From Monoplex corrugatus (Eukaryota > Mollusca > Gastropoda > Littorinimorpha > Ranellidae), in assembly GCA_030674185.1 (NCBI GenBank), contig CM060307.1, positions 45,886,181 to 45,950,180 of the forward strand: a stretch of 64,000 nt of DNA, read 5' to 3'. The notes under the pieces were generated by a model that was not told where the DNA came from, made no database searches, and saw only the letters and a list, made by a program, of their open reading frames with translations. The stretch's first letter is position 1; every line of letters starts with the position of its first letter. Below are positions 34,803-47,900 of this stretch, piece after piece. The position numbers were made by a program, and so were the translations under genes.

Positions 34803-35105
34803 GGCCGGTTAATTCTCCTGACAGAACTGTGGATTCAAGATCTGATATGTTGAGTTCAATCCCAGCCTGCAACACCAACAATCAGCCTATTTGCTGACCA
34901 TCTTACTGTTTCCATCATTCTGGTGATGTCGGCTTATTGTTTCATATTCCCTTCTCTCTCCTCCTCATTTCAAAACCTTGCCAGAGCATAAGGTTTTGCA
35001 CAGGCTCAAGGAGTCTGTCTGATCACTGCTGGCAGATTTGGGTGAAGTGTACAGGGAATTGTCCAATTGCAATGAAACTCTCTTGAACAAACTCCAAACT
35101 CAAAC
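34803..35105 (+). mobile_element. tRNA-Leu-derived SINE (copy 4)
   Basis: Head CCGGTTAATTCTCCTGACAG, GTGGATTCAAGATCTGATAT, GAGTTCAATCCCAGCC; body with TTTCCATCATTCTGGTGATG and CCTTGCCAGAGC. The acceptor-stem-like ends (GGCCGG near the start, CCCAGCC) roughly pair. Confidence 0.75.
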
Positions 35106-35442
35106 CTAAACTGGAGGAGACACATGTTGATGATGGGCCTTCACAAAGCCAAGGGAATGTGGCTGCCAAATGCTCAAGACAAGGGGTCTCTCAGAAAGAT
35201 TAGACATCAAGTAGACATTTTATGCAAGACACTGCCTTTGCATGCACCAAATGTACAAGACTTTCACAGCCTGTTATTCACACACTGGCTCTATGATCAA
35301 AACAGAACTGTGCTCCAGACATACACGAAAAAGGATGCTTGTGTCTATCTTCTCTTCACATGTGTAATAATACACTTCCAAAACCAACTATCATGCAGCT
35401 TCACAAGTTCTATGAGGTGACCCACAATCTGTGCAGAACCAC
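35106..35442. other. Unannotated spacer
   Basis: A 98-codon plus-strand ORF (35124-35420) has no recognisable motif and no codon or splice support; not called. Confidence 0.4.
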
Positions 35443-35630
35443 TTAACCCTTTGATTCCCTCACCCTATTCACCAGCATCCTCCACTGTCAGCCATGATAG
35501 TAAAGCAGAAACTTACTCTTTCACTCCCTCACCCTATCCACCACTTTCTGCAGGAAGCTGGTGGATAGGGTGAGGAAGTGAAAGCATTAAGTTTTTGCAG
35601 CTTATGGACAAGCTGCAGGAGAGAAAGGGA
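35443..35630. mobile_element. TTAA palindromic element
   Basis: TTAACCCTTTGATTCCCTCA start, long left arm (CACTGTCAGCCATGATAG), inner palindrome (ACTTTCTGCAGGAAGCTGG), right arm TTTTTGCAGCTTATGGACAA; the right end is degraded. Confidence 0.75.
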
Positions 35631-36205
35631 AAATGAACTGTGTATGCTCAGCAAGTTTTCTTTGCTCTGTCTGCAAAAAGACAATCTCTACTTGTGCACA
35701 TTATGTTTCAAGACATATCTCACTTACAACAGTTAAAAAAGACACAAATAAAAATCATGCCATTCACTTCTGATTTGTTCATCGCACTGATTAATATATA
35801 AATCACACCAAAATTCCAGCCAATTCCACACAAGACTCCTTTAAAAGTTAAATACACCAAACACTCAGTCAAAATCACATCAGAATCCTGTCAGTGATTT
35901 CAACAACTAACTAAAAAATTTCATTAGCAATATTTCTTGCAAATAAGTCAAAAAGCCACATAAAAATATCAACTCTTACACCATCAAAAATAACCCTGAA
36001 TCAATGTGTGCACATGACTGTGTGTGCATGTAAATCAAAATGTGAATTTGCTTCATATACAGCATAAACATATAAAATCATTATACATGTAATGGAAAAG
36101 AAACAAATACAGATGTGACCTACATCACTGACTTTGGAATATGGGGGAGGGAAAGAGACATGGCATGTGCGTTTATATACAGTGTGTGCCATGTATTGTG
36201 TGTAT
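35631..36205. other. Unannotated spacer
   Basis: AT-rich; no gene recognised. Confidence 0.5.
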
Positions 36206-36399
36206 TTATAACTCTTTGACTCTCGCACCATGTCTACAGCATCCTGCATTACCAACCATGCCAGCAAAGCAAAAACTTAATCCTTTGATTCCCTCACCCT
36301 ATTCACCAGCTTCCTACAGGAAGCTGGTGGATAGAGTGAGAGAGTCAAAGGACTAAATTTTTGCAGTTGGTGAATAGGGTGCGGGAGGCAAAGGGTTAA
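36206..36399. mobile_element. TTAA palindromic element
   Basis: Long left arm (CATTACCAACCATGCCAGCA), inner palindrome (CTTCCTACAGGAAGCTGG) and short right arm ending GGGAGGCAAAGGGTTAA at 36399. The left end is TTATAACTCTTTGAC, one step from TTAA. Confidence 0.85.
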
Positions 36400-36560
36400 A
36401 TGCGTATTTGTGCAAATGAATGTATGCACAGAATCCACATAGATGTAACAGGCAAAAAGTTGATCACTTTCAAGCTGGACTTTTTTTTATACAAAAAACA
36501 CATGAACAGTCAAATTACCAATCAGTATGAAATAAAGTGATGGAATTCACATACACATGT

Positions 36561-36566
36561 TTTATT
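36561..36566 (-). terminator. Candidate polyadenylation signal AATAAA
   Basis: TTTATT on the plus strand is AATAAA on the minus strand, the first such signal I find below the ADAM stop codon at 39322. It would give a 3' UTR of about 2.8 kb. Unproven; a longer UTR is possible. Confidence 0.3.
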
Positions 36567-36654
36567 TATAAATAAACTGCACAAAACAATACCATTCTAT
36601 AATGACGGATAATTCTGTAGTGATAACATGCAGGGGCCCATAAGCCTTTCAATC

Positions 36655-36920
36655 ACAAAGTCGCCATGGTGCAGTGGTTAGTCCAACTGACTATCAACTA
36701 GAAGGTTGTGAGTTCGAATCCCATCAGGCCCATCAAAATCGTTGTGGGAATTTTTGGTCCCAACTCTCACCCAGAGTTGTGTATGCCATGGGCTCATTGG
36801 GAAGACTGGAACCACACAAGTGAACCTCATCCACTTCACGGATGTATTGCTAAGGGTGTTGCTCAAATCTTCATACAGCAGGCACATGTATCTCTCAGGC
36901 CTGAGTGATACCAAAATATA
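36655..36920 (+). mobile_element. tRNA-derived SINE, second family
   Basis: The head TCGCCATGGTGCAGTGGTTA contains a typical A box, followed by the B box GAGTTCGAATCCC about 45 bp later. A tRNA-unrelated body follows (CGTTGTGGGAATTTTTGGTC to CTCAGGCCTGAGTGATACC). Read antisense, the B box gives the GIRTHN peptide typical of tRNA-SINE-derived false ORFs. One copy in the window. Confidence 0.75.
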
Positions 36921-37146
36921 TTATGATAGTAAGCATAGAATATAGACTTAGTAAATAGTCTCAATGCTAAATGGAACTTTACACCACCATGATTATCATC
37001 CCAACCATCACCATTATGACAACATTGTAAAAAATTAAAAAGTTCCACATTCTGCGGCCATTAATGTGTCTTAGGAAATGAGAAGAAAACTTTCGATCAC
37101 ATCCAACTTCCATCAAAGAAAAAAAGAAGGGAAGGTCTTGACAAGA

Positions 37147-37303
<157 letters not shown>

Positions 37304-37838
37304 GAGCTCTAGGCAAACGAAAAACGAACATGCAAAAATTTTGATGGATCTACTGTTATACATACATTGCATGCAAACATAAATTTAGTGAGCCACTTGT
37401 TCCCATTGTACACAACAAGCACACATAAATGTTCCCTTATCCATGCCCCCAAAACACCACAGGTACAGCTCACTTTTCTCAACATCAACTCTTATACTGA
37501 AAATGAAATGCAACAAATCCTTATCAAAAAAAAAAAAAAAAAGTCAATGTCAGATCTAGAAACTTGTACACATTTTCAACTAGATAACTTCTGTGAGTCA
37601 CTTTATCAGCAGATTATTGCCAACATCAAATTAATTTGTCTTATAGTTTATGTCATATAACTTGTTTTGCATTACTATAACTCACACAAATCATGTTTGT
37701 TTTGTTGTACTGGTAATGAGGTGTTTTGTTTTTCTCATATGTATGCATCTATGTGGCAGTTGATAGGTGAGTGCATGCAAGCACTCTGTAGACATATGTG
37801 AATGTGAATGCACATGCAAAGTGTGAGCATGTTTGGTG
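37304..37838. other. Unannotated spacer
   Basis: Nothing recognised. Confidence 0.5.
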
Positions 37839-37993
37839 CTTATTCCTTTGACTCCCTCACACTATCTCACAGCATCCTGCATTGTAAGTCATGACAGCAC
37901 AGCAAAAACTTAACTCTTTCCTTCTCCCACCCTGGGAGTGAAATAGTTAAGTTTTTGCAGCTTATGGACAGGCTGCAGGAGTGAAAGAGTTAA
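37839..37993. mobile_element. TTAA palindromic element, core deleted
   Basis: Left arm (CATTGTAAGTCATGACAGC), an inner arm fragment (TTAACTCTTTCCTTCTCCCA), and a right arm ending GGAGTGAAAGAGTTAA at 37993. The inner hairpin is almost lost. Confidence 0.7.
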
Positions 37994-38955
37994 ACAGATT
38001 GGGCAATCAATGAACTATAGAATGCTGTTTCTGTGCTTCAGATGTTCAACAGAAACAGATAATGACATCTGATCCCTAGGTGCAAAGGAGATAATGTTTG
38101 TGAGATCTTTATGACTAAATGTAAAAGAATTCAGCCAGGTTATCATCACTTTTACATAACAATCCAGGGGTAAAATACTAAAGAGGACAATGGAAATATC
38201 AAAACAGCTAAACGACATTATATGGTAAGACCAAAGGAATAGATATACACAACAATCATAACAGAGTACTAGTATCATGCACATACACAAAAAAACTCGG
38301 TTAAAAGTATAGGAATGGAAAAAGTTTACATTCCTGACCCATACAGTTATCAGGAGGGTAAATAAATTACAATCTCATATAGTATTTTCTAAATAGGTTG
38401 GAATAAATCAATCTAACGATGAAGCATGCTCAGAAATTTCTATGGTACTACAGCCTTCAAATGTATGCTAAAGATGTAAATGTGTGTGCAAAAGAAAAAA
38501 AGATTATAGTTTCATACACACACACACACAACCTCTTCCTTACAAAGCTACTAGTAGAGAAGACATCAAAAATATACACATTCCCTGTTGTGCACATAAA
38601 TACAGTGCATAACATCAGTTATTGAAAAATTACATTGAAACAGTAGAGATTCTACGATGAAATAAAACTGAACAGTAGAGAATCTATGATGAAATAAAAC
38701 TGTGAAATTGGACTTGTCAACGCAGGTGAACTAACATGTACTGATGAAGACTTCCATCTTTCAATATGGACACATGATTATCCTTTTTACCCTGGTGGAT
38801 CATTACATAATGAAATAAAAACATTGGTCAGAGTTCATTATTACATTCCAGCAGAGGACAGTTCCATGAATTCCAACATTTGAACTGATGTGGGATGGCA
38901 TGATGGATTTCAAAAATCAAGCTAATCCCTTTCATGAGGTAAGGGAATTTTCCCA

Positions 38956-38998
<43 letters not shown>

Positions 38999-39002
38999 CA
39001 CA

Positions 39003-39033
<31 letters not shown>

Positions 39034-39321
39034 CACTGATCACCCATCAATCAAAGCAGACCACCTGCTGTAGAAGCAGAAAGCAAAATGAAAGCACTGT
39101 CGCTCACCCAGCACATGCAGTGTTAGTGTACACTCTTACTGAGCGTCACCAAATGACTGTCTGTCCGCAAACTTATCAGAGTCTGTACGCTTATGCAAAT
39201 AATCACTGCACAGGTGAAAATATCTTTACTGTCACTTGGGAGGCTGGTCTTCCTGTTTCCACAAGATGACAACAACCCCTTGTCAGTACATACACACAGT
39301 TCACACACATCTCCACTCACT
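37994..39321 (-). other. Probable ADAM 3' UTR with (CA)n
   Basis: Immediately downstream of the ADAM stop codon on the minus strand. Contains (CA)n at 38960-39033 and an A-rich plus strand. No splice donor or further coding frame seen. The extent of the UTR is not determined. Confidence 0.4.
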
Positions 39322-41905
39322 CTAGAAATTGAAACTTCTCACAGATTTGACGGCTCCAGGCTTGGGGGCCACACTTGGACGGTTTGCACCTGAGCCAGTC
39401 CTGTTGAGATTGGAGCCCCCATCTGCACTCTGGGCCTTGGGATTGGAAGTGGAAGTAGCAGCACCAGAGACTCTGGACATGTTGTTTGCTGTTGGGCCTT
39501 TGGCAGCTGCACTGGAAGTGGACACTTTGGTGTTGGAGGATGCTGTCCCTCTGTTGTGCACTGTTGGAAACTTATTAGCAGATCCTGACTGACTCACACT
39601 ACTGGCTGTGCTGTTTGCCAGCCCTCTGCCAGTTGTGGAGGCTGGTCCTTTGCTGTTGGCACCAGTGGGTGCCTGGCCTGATGACTTGAGAGAAGTGGAT
39701 GGTTTATTTACTGCAGTAGACTGTGGCCCTTTGTTTGCTGCGTTGAGAGTTGTAGATGGTTTATTCAGTGATGTAGATTGTGGCCCTTTACTAGTGGAGT
39801 TGAGCGTTGTAGATGGCTTATTTACAGCGTTAGATTGTGGCCCTTTCTTAGCAGTGTTCAGAGTTGTAGATGGTTTGTTCTGTATAGCTGACTGTGGCCC
39901 TTTGTTACCTGTTTGAAGACCTGAGGATGGTTTATTCAAAGCAGTGGACTGAGGCCCTTTACTGGTGGAGCTGAGGGCAGTAGTTGGCTTACTGGTTACA
40001 GTAGACTGCAGTCCTTTGTTATCCATGTGGACAGTTGTAGATGGTTTATTCGATGACTGCGGCCCTTTGTTAGCTGTGTTGAGGACAGTAGAGGGTTTAT
40101 GTAGTGCTGTAATTTGAGGTTCTTTGTTAGTGGTGTTGATGGTAGTAGACGGCATATTTGGTACAGCAGATAATGGCCCTTTGTTGGCACTGCTCGGTGC
40201 AGTGGATGGTTTGTTTACTGTAGAAGACAGTGGGACTCTGGAGGCAGAATTTATAGCAGTAGGCTTGCTGGCAGGAGTCATGCTGGATCCCATCTTCATG
40301 TCACCATCAGTGCTGTCAGACCCTTTCTTGACAGCACTGCCAAAGGGTCCCCTGACAGTAGGACCAAAGATAGAGGCTGGTGTTGAGGACGGCTTCTCTG
40401 CCATGGCAGCTGAGTTTGCAGTGGCTGGAGTTTTACTCGCTCCTGAAGAAGTCAGGCTGGTGGAGGTCTTGCCAAGCCCACTGGTGGAAACATTGTTGCT
40501 GAGAGAGGAGGTGGTGGGTGTTGCTTCAGGAGCAAATGGATTCTTGATAGGATTATTCATGACTCTCTCCAAGGCAGAGACCTTGCTGCCAATGGTGCTG
40601 CTTGGTTTGGAAATGGCTGTGCTGTTTGTTTTTGAAGAGGCACTGTCCAATCCTGGAGTGGGTCTCAGACTACCAAACTGTGCTGGTTTTGAAGGATTAA
40701 GAACAGAGGTGTTAACACATGAAGGAGCTGGTGTTGTGTTTTGACCAGCTTTCTTAAGTACACTGCCTGAGGCAGCTGACCCTGGTTTGGATGTGATACT
40801 TGAAGTAGCTGTGCTTGGCTTAGGGGCATCTTTGGCTTTATTAACTGTTGATTTGTCTTTGTCTGAGGAAGGAAGATTGAAACTGAATCCCTCAAAGGCA
40901 CTGCTGATATGAGCCTTCAGATCATCCAGATCACTAAGCCTTTCATTGGCATACAGTGGTTCATCTTCATCCACCACAGGTTCAGGGGGTAGTGGGCGGG
41001 GGGTAAAACTGGATCCTGGCTGAGTGGACTTTCTGTCTCCATCACTTGTAGAGTCTACCTTTTTAGGGGACAGGGGACGATCAGACTGGCTGCGTCGCAC
41101 TGGATTGCGACAACCATCCTGTGCAGCTTCAGAAACTGGCTTAGAGCCGTGAATGGAGTGCTGCTTTCCCATGGGGCGAGCAATTACGCCAGTCTGGTCC
41201 AGTTCAAAATCAGCAAATACCTGAGAGTCTCTGTTGGTGGTGCTCACCAAAATTGGACTGGAAATCTCCGTTCCTCTGAAAGACTCCCGCTTGACAATTT
41301 TCTCCTTTCCCACTGACTCATCAGTAGTTCCTGGCTCTCGTACAGACTGAGAATGGAGAATCTTTTTGCCTCCTTTTGTTGGAGACGGTGGAGGGCTTTG
41401 AGAGGGTCTGTCTTCTGCTTTCTTCCCTTCCTTCATCTTCTGTTGCCGTTTAAGAGTTGAGTCAGCTGAGGCATTGTTCAAATGTACCCCACGAGATGTC
41501 CTCTTTATTTCTTCTGCTGGCCTACTTGGGGCCCCATCAGCTGCAGACTGGGCGTTGGACGAACCAAAGGTAGTCCTGCTGTCTCTACCGGCTATAACAA
41601 CAGCAGGAACAGCAGAGGCCGGAGCTGATGACATACTATGCCGTGCTGCTGGAGGGTTGAGCTTGGGGGCTATGACCGAAGGCTTATTGGCCGACGGTTT
41701 GAAAATAGGCCTTGAAGATGCATTTGGCACCAGTGGCTGCTGACTACAAAACTCGTTGTAACCAGGAGGATCTTCTAGAAGAGGTCCTGAAATCTCAAGG
41801 GTGGTGCTCGGCTTGGAAGGAGCAGACGACCAACGTTTCTCTGAGAAACTGGCACTGAGGCGTGGTTGTGGTGGTGGAGGTGGGGATGGGGACTTCTTCA
41901 GGACA
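39322..41905 (-). CDS. ADAM exon l: cytoplasmic tail and stop
   Basis: A single 2584-nt terminal exon (acceptor CTGTTGACAG). T completes Gly, then 860 codons and TAG. The tail is rich in Ser, Thr, Pro, Lys and Ala and is predicted disordered. Possible SH3 ligands are SPSPPPPPQPR at its start, RPSQSPPPSP and TPRPLPPEPV. EPLYANERL near 40950 has a YxN site of the Grb2-SH2 type. A 19-residue tandem repeat covers about 39690-40235. The end reads RPSVAPKPGAVKSVRSFNF. Antisense ORFs here are shadows. Confidence 0.93.
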
Positions 41906-44900
41906 CTGTCAACAGATAACAAACAGGAACTGTTAACAGTGCCTTTATTTTAACAGTGCCTTTATTTTCTATCTTTCACATGGACAATCTTCAGTTTAAC
42001 AAATGTGTAACATACACTTTCCTGAAAACTCTAATAACCAATTCATAAATATACCCAATGCAAAGGTAGTTTTCCTATGTGTGTTGAAGAATTCATTACG
42101 AAGACATTGCAAGACATTTGGTCAGAATGAGCACAAGAAAAAAATTTTCATTTTTATTTGTGTGGTAACTGTTCAGTGGCATTGCCTGTAATTCACCACA
42201 GGTAGTAAAGAAATAACAAAACAACACAACATGATAAGCTTGAAATCATATAAAGAGCACAAGTACAGAAAGACAGGATGCCAAGGGGGATGTGGGGAGC
42301 ACATACCATCACCACTTTCTATGATCTAGACTCATGTCACTGATTAGTAGAAGATATGAGAAGAAACCATTGACACACACATACAAACATGTACTCACAC
42401 TTGACACAAACACATATGTACACAGATCACAGAATATTGGCATTTATCTAAACCATATAAGAGGTATGTCCATTAAGTAATGAGAAAAATTCATGAGTGG
42501 CAGTATCTATTTTCAGAAATGTACAAAACTTAGTTTCCTTCAATCTAATTGCCATAAGCAGCTACACACTTGTGAAGGCTTTTCTCCAACTACCTGGAAG
42601 ACCTCTCTTAGTCGTTTTGCTGCAGTCCCTTCAGATACTTTAACGATTCCTCCTTCACCTCCTGTGTAAAGTTGAACCCAATCCCCCTCATGCTGTCTGT
42701 CAAGCCTGAGAAAGAGGAAGATGTCACAGGGAGCCAGGACAGGACTGTAGGGTGGTGTTGTATCAGTTTTATCCCCATGTGAGCAATCCAGGTGGTCATC
42801 AGCATAGACCTATGGCACAAAAAATTGTTTCCACACAAAACTGCATCTCGTCTTTGAACTGGATCTTGGCAAGAACTTGGCACAAAACTTTGTGGAGCTT
42901 AAGGTCATCAGTCAGGATTGTGCTGACAGTACCATTACAGATGTTTATGGCAGCAGCTATCATCCTCAGAGTAGATCGATCTTCCGTCATCACTAACTTT
43001 TGCTTTTCTTGACTTTTTCCACAGTGCGTGCACATTTCAGAGCTCCAGAACTCAATATGTTCTTATCCTCCAGAGAACCCTTTAAATCACATTAGACACT
43101 GCTGAGCTCATCATTTCATCCTCATAGGCTGCCTTCAACATTTCGTAGGTTTCCTTTTTGGTTTCCTTGAGTTTAATGCAGAATTTATTGAAAAGTGTTG
43201 TTCAATATCACCCTGCAGTTTTCTCCAGATACTGACTGATGGGCAAACTGGAACAGACTACTTGAGGCACATGCACTGTTGTGACCAAAGTGAAGGAGGT
43301 ATATGTTGCCATTTGTTGCTGGAATAGACAAACTGAGGATCTACTTTACCACAACCAAGCATGTGATCAAATAATATCTAATAGAGGATCTACTTTACCA
43401 CAACCAAGTGTGTGATCAAATAATATCTAATACCTGAAGAGCTGACAGCTGTACAAGCTGATGGCTGGGCAGGTTGCCCAAAAGAGATAAAAGGCCCACA
43501 GCAGGGCAAGAAAGGGCTTTCATTCTCTCTTGCTCTTCTTATGGCTGGGCTGGACCTGGTTGGTGCATGTTGTGTGGTTATGTCCTGGAGTTTGTCATCT
43601 CCCCACCTTGCCATTCGGCCTGTAAACAAAGTAGCTGATGACACAGTCCGAATGGGTCATGTAGCGCATGGACAGTCCCCTTTGCCGGATAAAATGGCTA
43701 TCATGTGGTGTCAAGAGCTTGGAACGTGACTACCTGGTGAGTGCTGAGGCGCTGATGCTCTGGGTCCCAGCCAGCAACCCTCAGGTGTTTCTCGTTAACT
43801 TAATACTTCTAAATTTTTCTCATTACTTCTTAGCCATACCTTGTACACAGAACACAAAATGCTAGATATTTATCAAAACCAAAGCCTATGAAGGAAGAGT
43901 GTTTACCCAAACTTAATTCGAGGTCCCAGTTTCCACCAGTTTATCAAGCGCTCACGGTTGATGTAGGCCAGGAAGGCCAGTGTGACCAAAGGCAGCACCA
44001 CCAGGAACAACACCAGCAAACCAATTAGCAGATCTCTCTTGGCTGAAAACAGAACAGATATTTTTGATAACCTTCCGAACCAGTCAGTAACTAGCTGGTC
44101 AACAGCCACAGCCAATCATATGTGTATGGAATAGTTGTATGTCACACTGACTTCAATTGCACAATCAAACTAAAAACAGTTTGAGAAACAGCAAGCCTAA
44201 ATGTATCAACCAAAGACCTATGACCGATTTATGAATTACAATTAATACAGCTACATTTTCTGCAGTATTGTCAATAAAAAAAAAAGTAATAATCTGATAC
44301 TGCAAAATATTTTGCCATTCAAGGTTGAAACATTAAACATGGCCCAAAGGACAGAGTCCATGGTGGCATACATTTCAAGTCATGTTTTGTATCCAGTTCT
44401 GACATTCAGTACTACAGCTACTGTTTTCTTCTTTTACTCTTTTTCATTTCACATTTCTTGGATGACACTGAACATAAACGCAACAATTTTTCCTGTTTAT
44501 CCAATTAACTGCTGGGCCAAACACTGTTTGCAAAGAGGATTATTTTCATTGTTTAAAGTCCAGTCAACTGTACAGAGACATATCAGAGCTATAACCATGT
44601 CAAAACGTACACAACATCTACTTGGAAAAAAAAAGCTGGAAAAGAAAATTCAGTACACATATCAATGCATGCCCAGACATAATCTAAGGAATGCCCCTGG
44701 TGTTGACATTCTATGCAATTTATCGCCACAAGATTTAAAAAAAAACAACTGAATACAAATGTGAACATAACTAAGGACACCAAGCATACATAAAAAATTG
44801 TCTAAATTACCTTAAATCACTCCTCCACAGCATGTATCCTTACAGTCAAACATGTAGTCAATACATGTACCTAATTATCAATCCAAGAGAAAGTATGTAA

Positions 44901-47900
44901 GGGTTTATAGAACACATACCAGTGAATGGACCAGCAAGGCAGGGAATGATAGGAAGAGATGACAGAAAGCAAAGAATGAAGGAAGAAACAAAGACACTGA
45001 CAGAAAAGAGGAAATTTCTCAATACTGTTTATACTGAAAGAGCCCTCAGCATCCCCATGGGGTGACAGCAAAGAGCAAACAATCACACTCACCATATTCA
45101 TTTGTGGCTGGCCCACTGTTGAGACTGCCCCCATAGCCTGGGCGGTCACACAGGGGTGGAGCAAATCCTATATGGCAGTGGCAGTTTCCCTGGCTGTTAC
45201 ACACCTGTTCCAACCCACAAACACAAGGAAACAGTCATGTCTACAAGAACTTCACATCACAACACTATCACATCACCAAACACATTTACACTGATCAACC
45301 CTACAATCAGCCCAAAACCTCACCAGGCCTACACTATACATGATCAGTCAATCCCACAGAGGACTAAACACAAAAATGACTCGCACCACCAGATATCACG
45401 TCCGTCAACTCTATGCTAAATGTGAAATTAACCATCTAACAGTCTGACAGATAGACAGCAGAATATTTCTTTTGTACTGACAAGCCGAGCAAGCTCGACA
45501 TGATGATGATGAGACATGCTGTCATGATCTGCCAAGAAATGAAAAAAATGTTACTAGTTCTCAAAAACAAAAAAAAAACAAAAAAAAAAAAGATATGTAT
45601 CGGCATTAAAAAAACTATTTTAAAAAGTGCTCCATGGACTGTACACACCTGAGGTCATTAAAAAAAAGAGGAAAAAACTATGCTGGATCTGGATTCTAAC
45701 ATGAAAGCCAAGATGAGTTACACATGACATGCTGGTTACACCTTGTTCTGACTATTCAACAGCATGTCAGGACAAAACACCTATCTATTGCTGTATCATG
45801 ATTTTTTTTACTCAATGACGCTGTGCCGCTTCTGAGGAAGCAGCCGTCTGTGATGTCATAAACGACGTGCCGCTTCCAGGGAAGTGGCGGACATTATCAA
45901 TTTTTCACTGTGTGAAGCGGCCTTGCTATTCAAGGGAAATCAACCAGTCATCAAGTTGAAACCTTCCCATTTCCTTCCCTTAGACTGTCCACCAAAACTT
46001 TTCTTTGTCTGAATCGGGCTTGTTTTCGCCGTACCATAAGCGACTGTGACTGATAATCTTTTTTATTTTGTGGCATAAGTGACAGTGAAAAGGATCAAAC
46101 TGACTGAAATTTTGTTGTTCAAAGCTTCTCCTGCCATCATTAGACCCAAAAAGACACTAAAGGTAGGAAAATAAGCGACTGTGACTGATAATCTTTTTTA
46201 TTTTGTGGCATAAGTGACTGTGAAAAGGATCAAACTGACTGAAATTTTGTTGTTCAAAGCTTCTCCTGCCATCATTAGACCCAAAAAGACACTAAAGGTA
46301 GGAAAATATTTGACAAAGAACTGGTTTTATAATGTTGCATGTGTGTAAATATGACTTCAGAACTTTTTTATTTTTTGCACTTACATGGCATTTTGACCTG
46401 ACATTTTGGAAATTTTACCTGCATTACTCATACAAGTTGGTTTCATTTCTAAAAAGTAAACATAATGAACTTTCTAAAAATGTATAACTTTATGTCTTTA
46501 TTGCAAATAGAAGGGGCTCAGAATTTTTGTAAAACTGCTAAAAATAGTGTGTCACAGGAAATTTCCGGGGCCCATTTAGCCACGCCTTCATTGAGTTAAG
46601 AGCACAGGTCAACTTCTATCTCCAGCATACTCAGCATCCAAGACGTTACTTAAACAAGGCAACACACCTCACGGCTACTGTGCCTCATAACTGCTCCTAG
46701 CTTGATACAATAAGCCCATAACTACCCTAATGAAACACAAAACTGTCACATTATTTCCGTTACATGAAAAAGATACAAAATGTACAAGACAGAACGAGTG
46801 ACAACGCACCACAGATTCCTCCCTACATTAGCAGGTTTAATGTTGTCAGCACCACTCACCCCATTGTTGTTGCAGTCTGGACACTTTGCGATTTTCAATT
46901 TTACCAATGGTGTACATGTCTGCTTGATACAGATCTGCACACACATACACATACCCATGTATCAAACAATATGCCACTGTCTCATGAACACAAGATTAAA
47001 TTATAGTCACTAAAATGACTTGGATATAATCATAAGCCATACTATGCTGCCCACTAAATAATGTACAATAGGCAACATCAAAGGAAAATGCAATTCCATG
47101 TCTTTAAAACTGGCATATCAGAGCTATTCAAAACTTGGGTCAGATTTTACTGCATGTATCTTGTCCTCTTTTGTCTAGTAATCTTGCCTGCATTGCATCT
47201 ATACTCAATGATATATGCTAACCCTTTTGACTCCTGCACCCTGTCCACCAGCATCCTGCATTGTCAACCATGCTAGCAAACAAAAACTTAACCCTTTGGC
47301 TCCCTCAACCTATCCACCAGTTTCCTTCAGGGAGCTAGTGGGGAGGAGAGTCAAAGAGTGGAGTTTTTGCAGCTGGTGGATAGGGTGCAGGAGTCATAAG
47401 GTTAACTCAATCGAGTTGCAGTCTTCCGGGTCATTCCGACCCCTCAAGTCGCGCGATAGGATTAGATCTTTACAAATAATCTTACCTTATTTATGGTATT
47501 CCATATACTTGTAAATGATGAGGTATCCAAACAGGTATCCGAAAGGAGGTAAATATCTTTTTTTGATCGATATGAACACAAACTGTGAAACAGTTTAAGA
47601 TGACCTCCAGAACATAATTTCCATGCCATGGATGTTTTAAATCACTGATTTCACATGTTGGAAAACACAAGTAGTTGTCATTGTTTGCATACAGTTGCTC
47701 CAGAGCACAAAATAATTACAAAATTGTGAGGTTCGACTTGCTTTCCTTGATACCATTTGCGAAATTCGCAAGGCTAATGTTGTCTTTGTTTCACATTGCC
47801 ACAAACGGTCTAAGGTAAATAACTGCTGTAAACATACCCTGGTTTCGGTTCCCAGTGAGCTTTCCCTATAACTGACGCTTCTGACGTTAAAAAAAAAACG

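Noticed and set aside
36662..36735. Genuine tRNA gene
   Set aside because: A and B boxes are present but stems do not pair well, and the sequence continues into a SINE body; called tRNA-derived SINE.
39329..41743. Plus-strand ORFs antisense to the ADAM tail exon
   Set aside because: Shadows of the Ser/Thr/Pro-rich coding frame; no own features.
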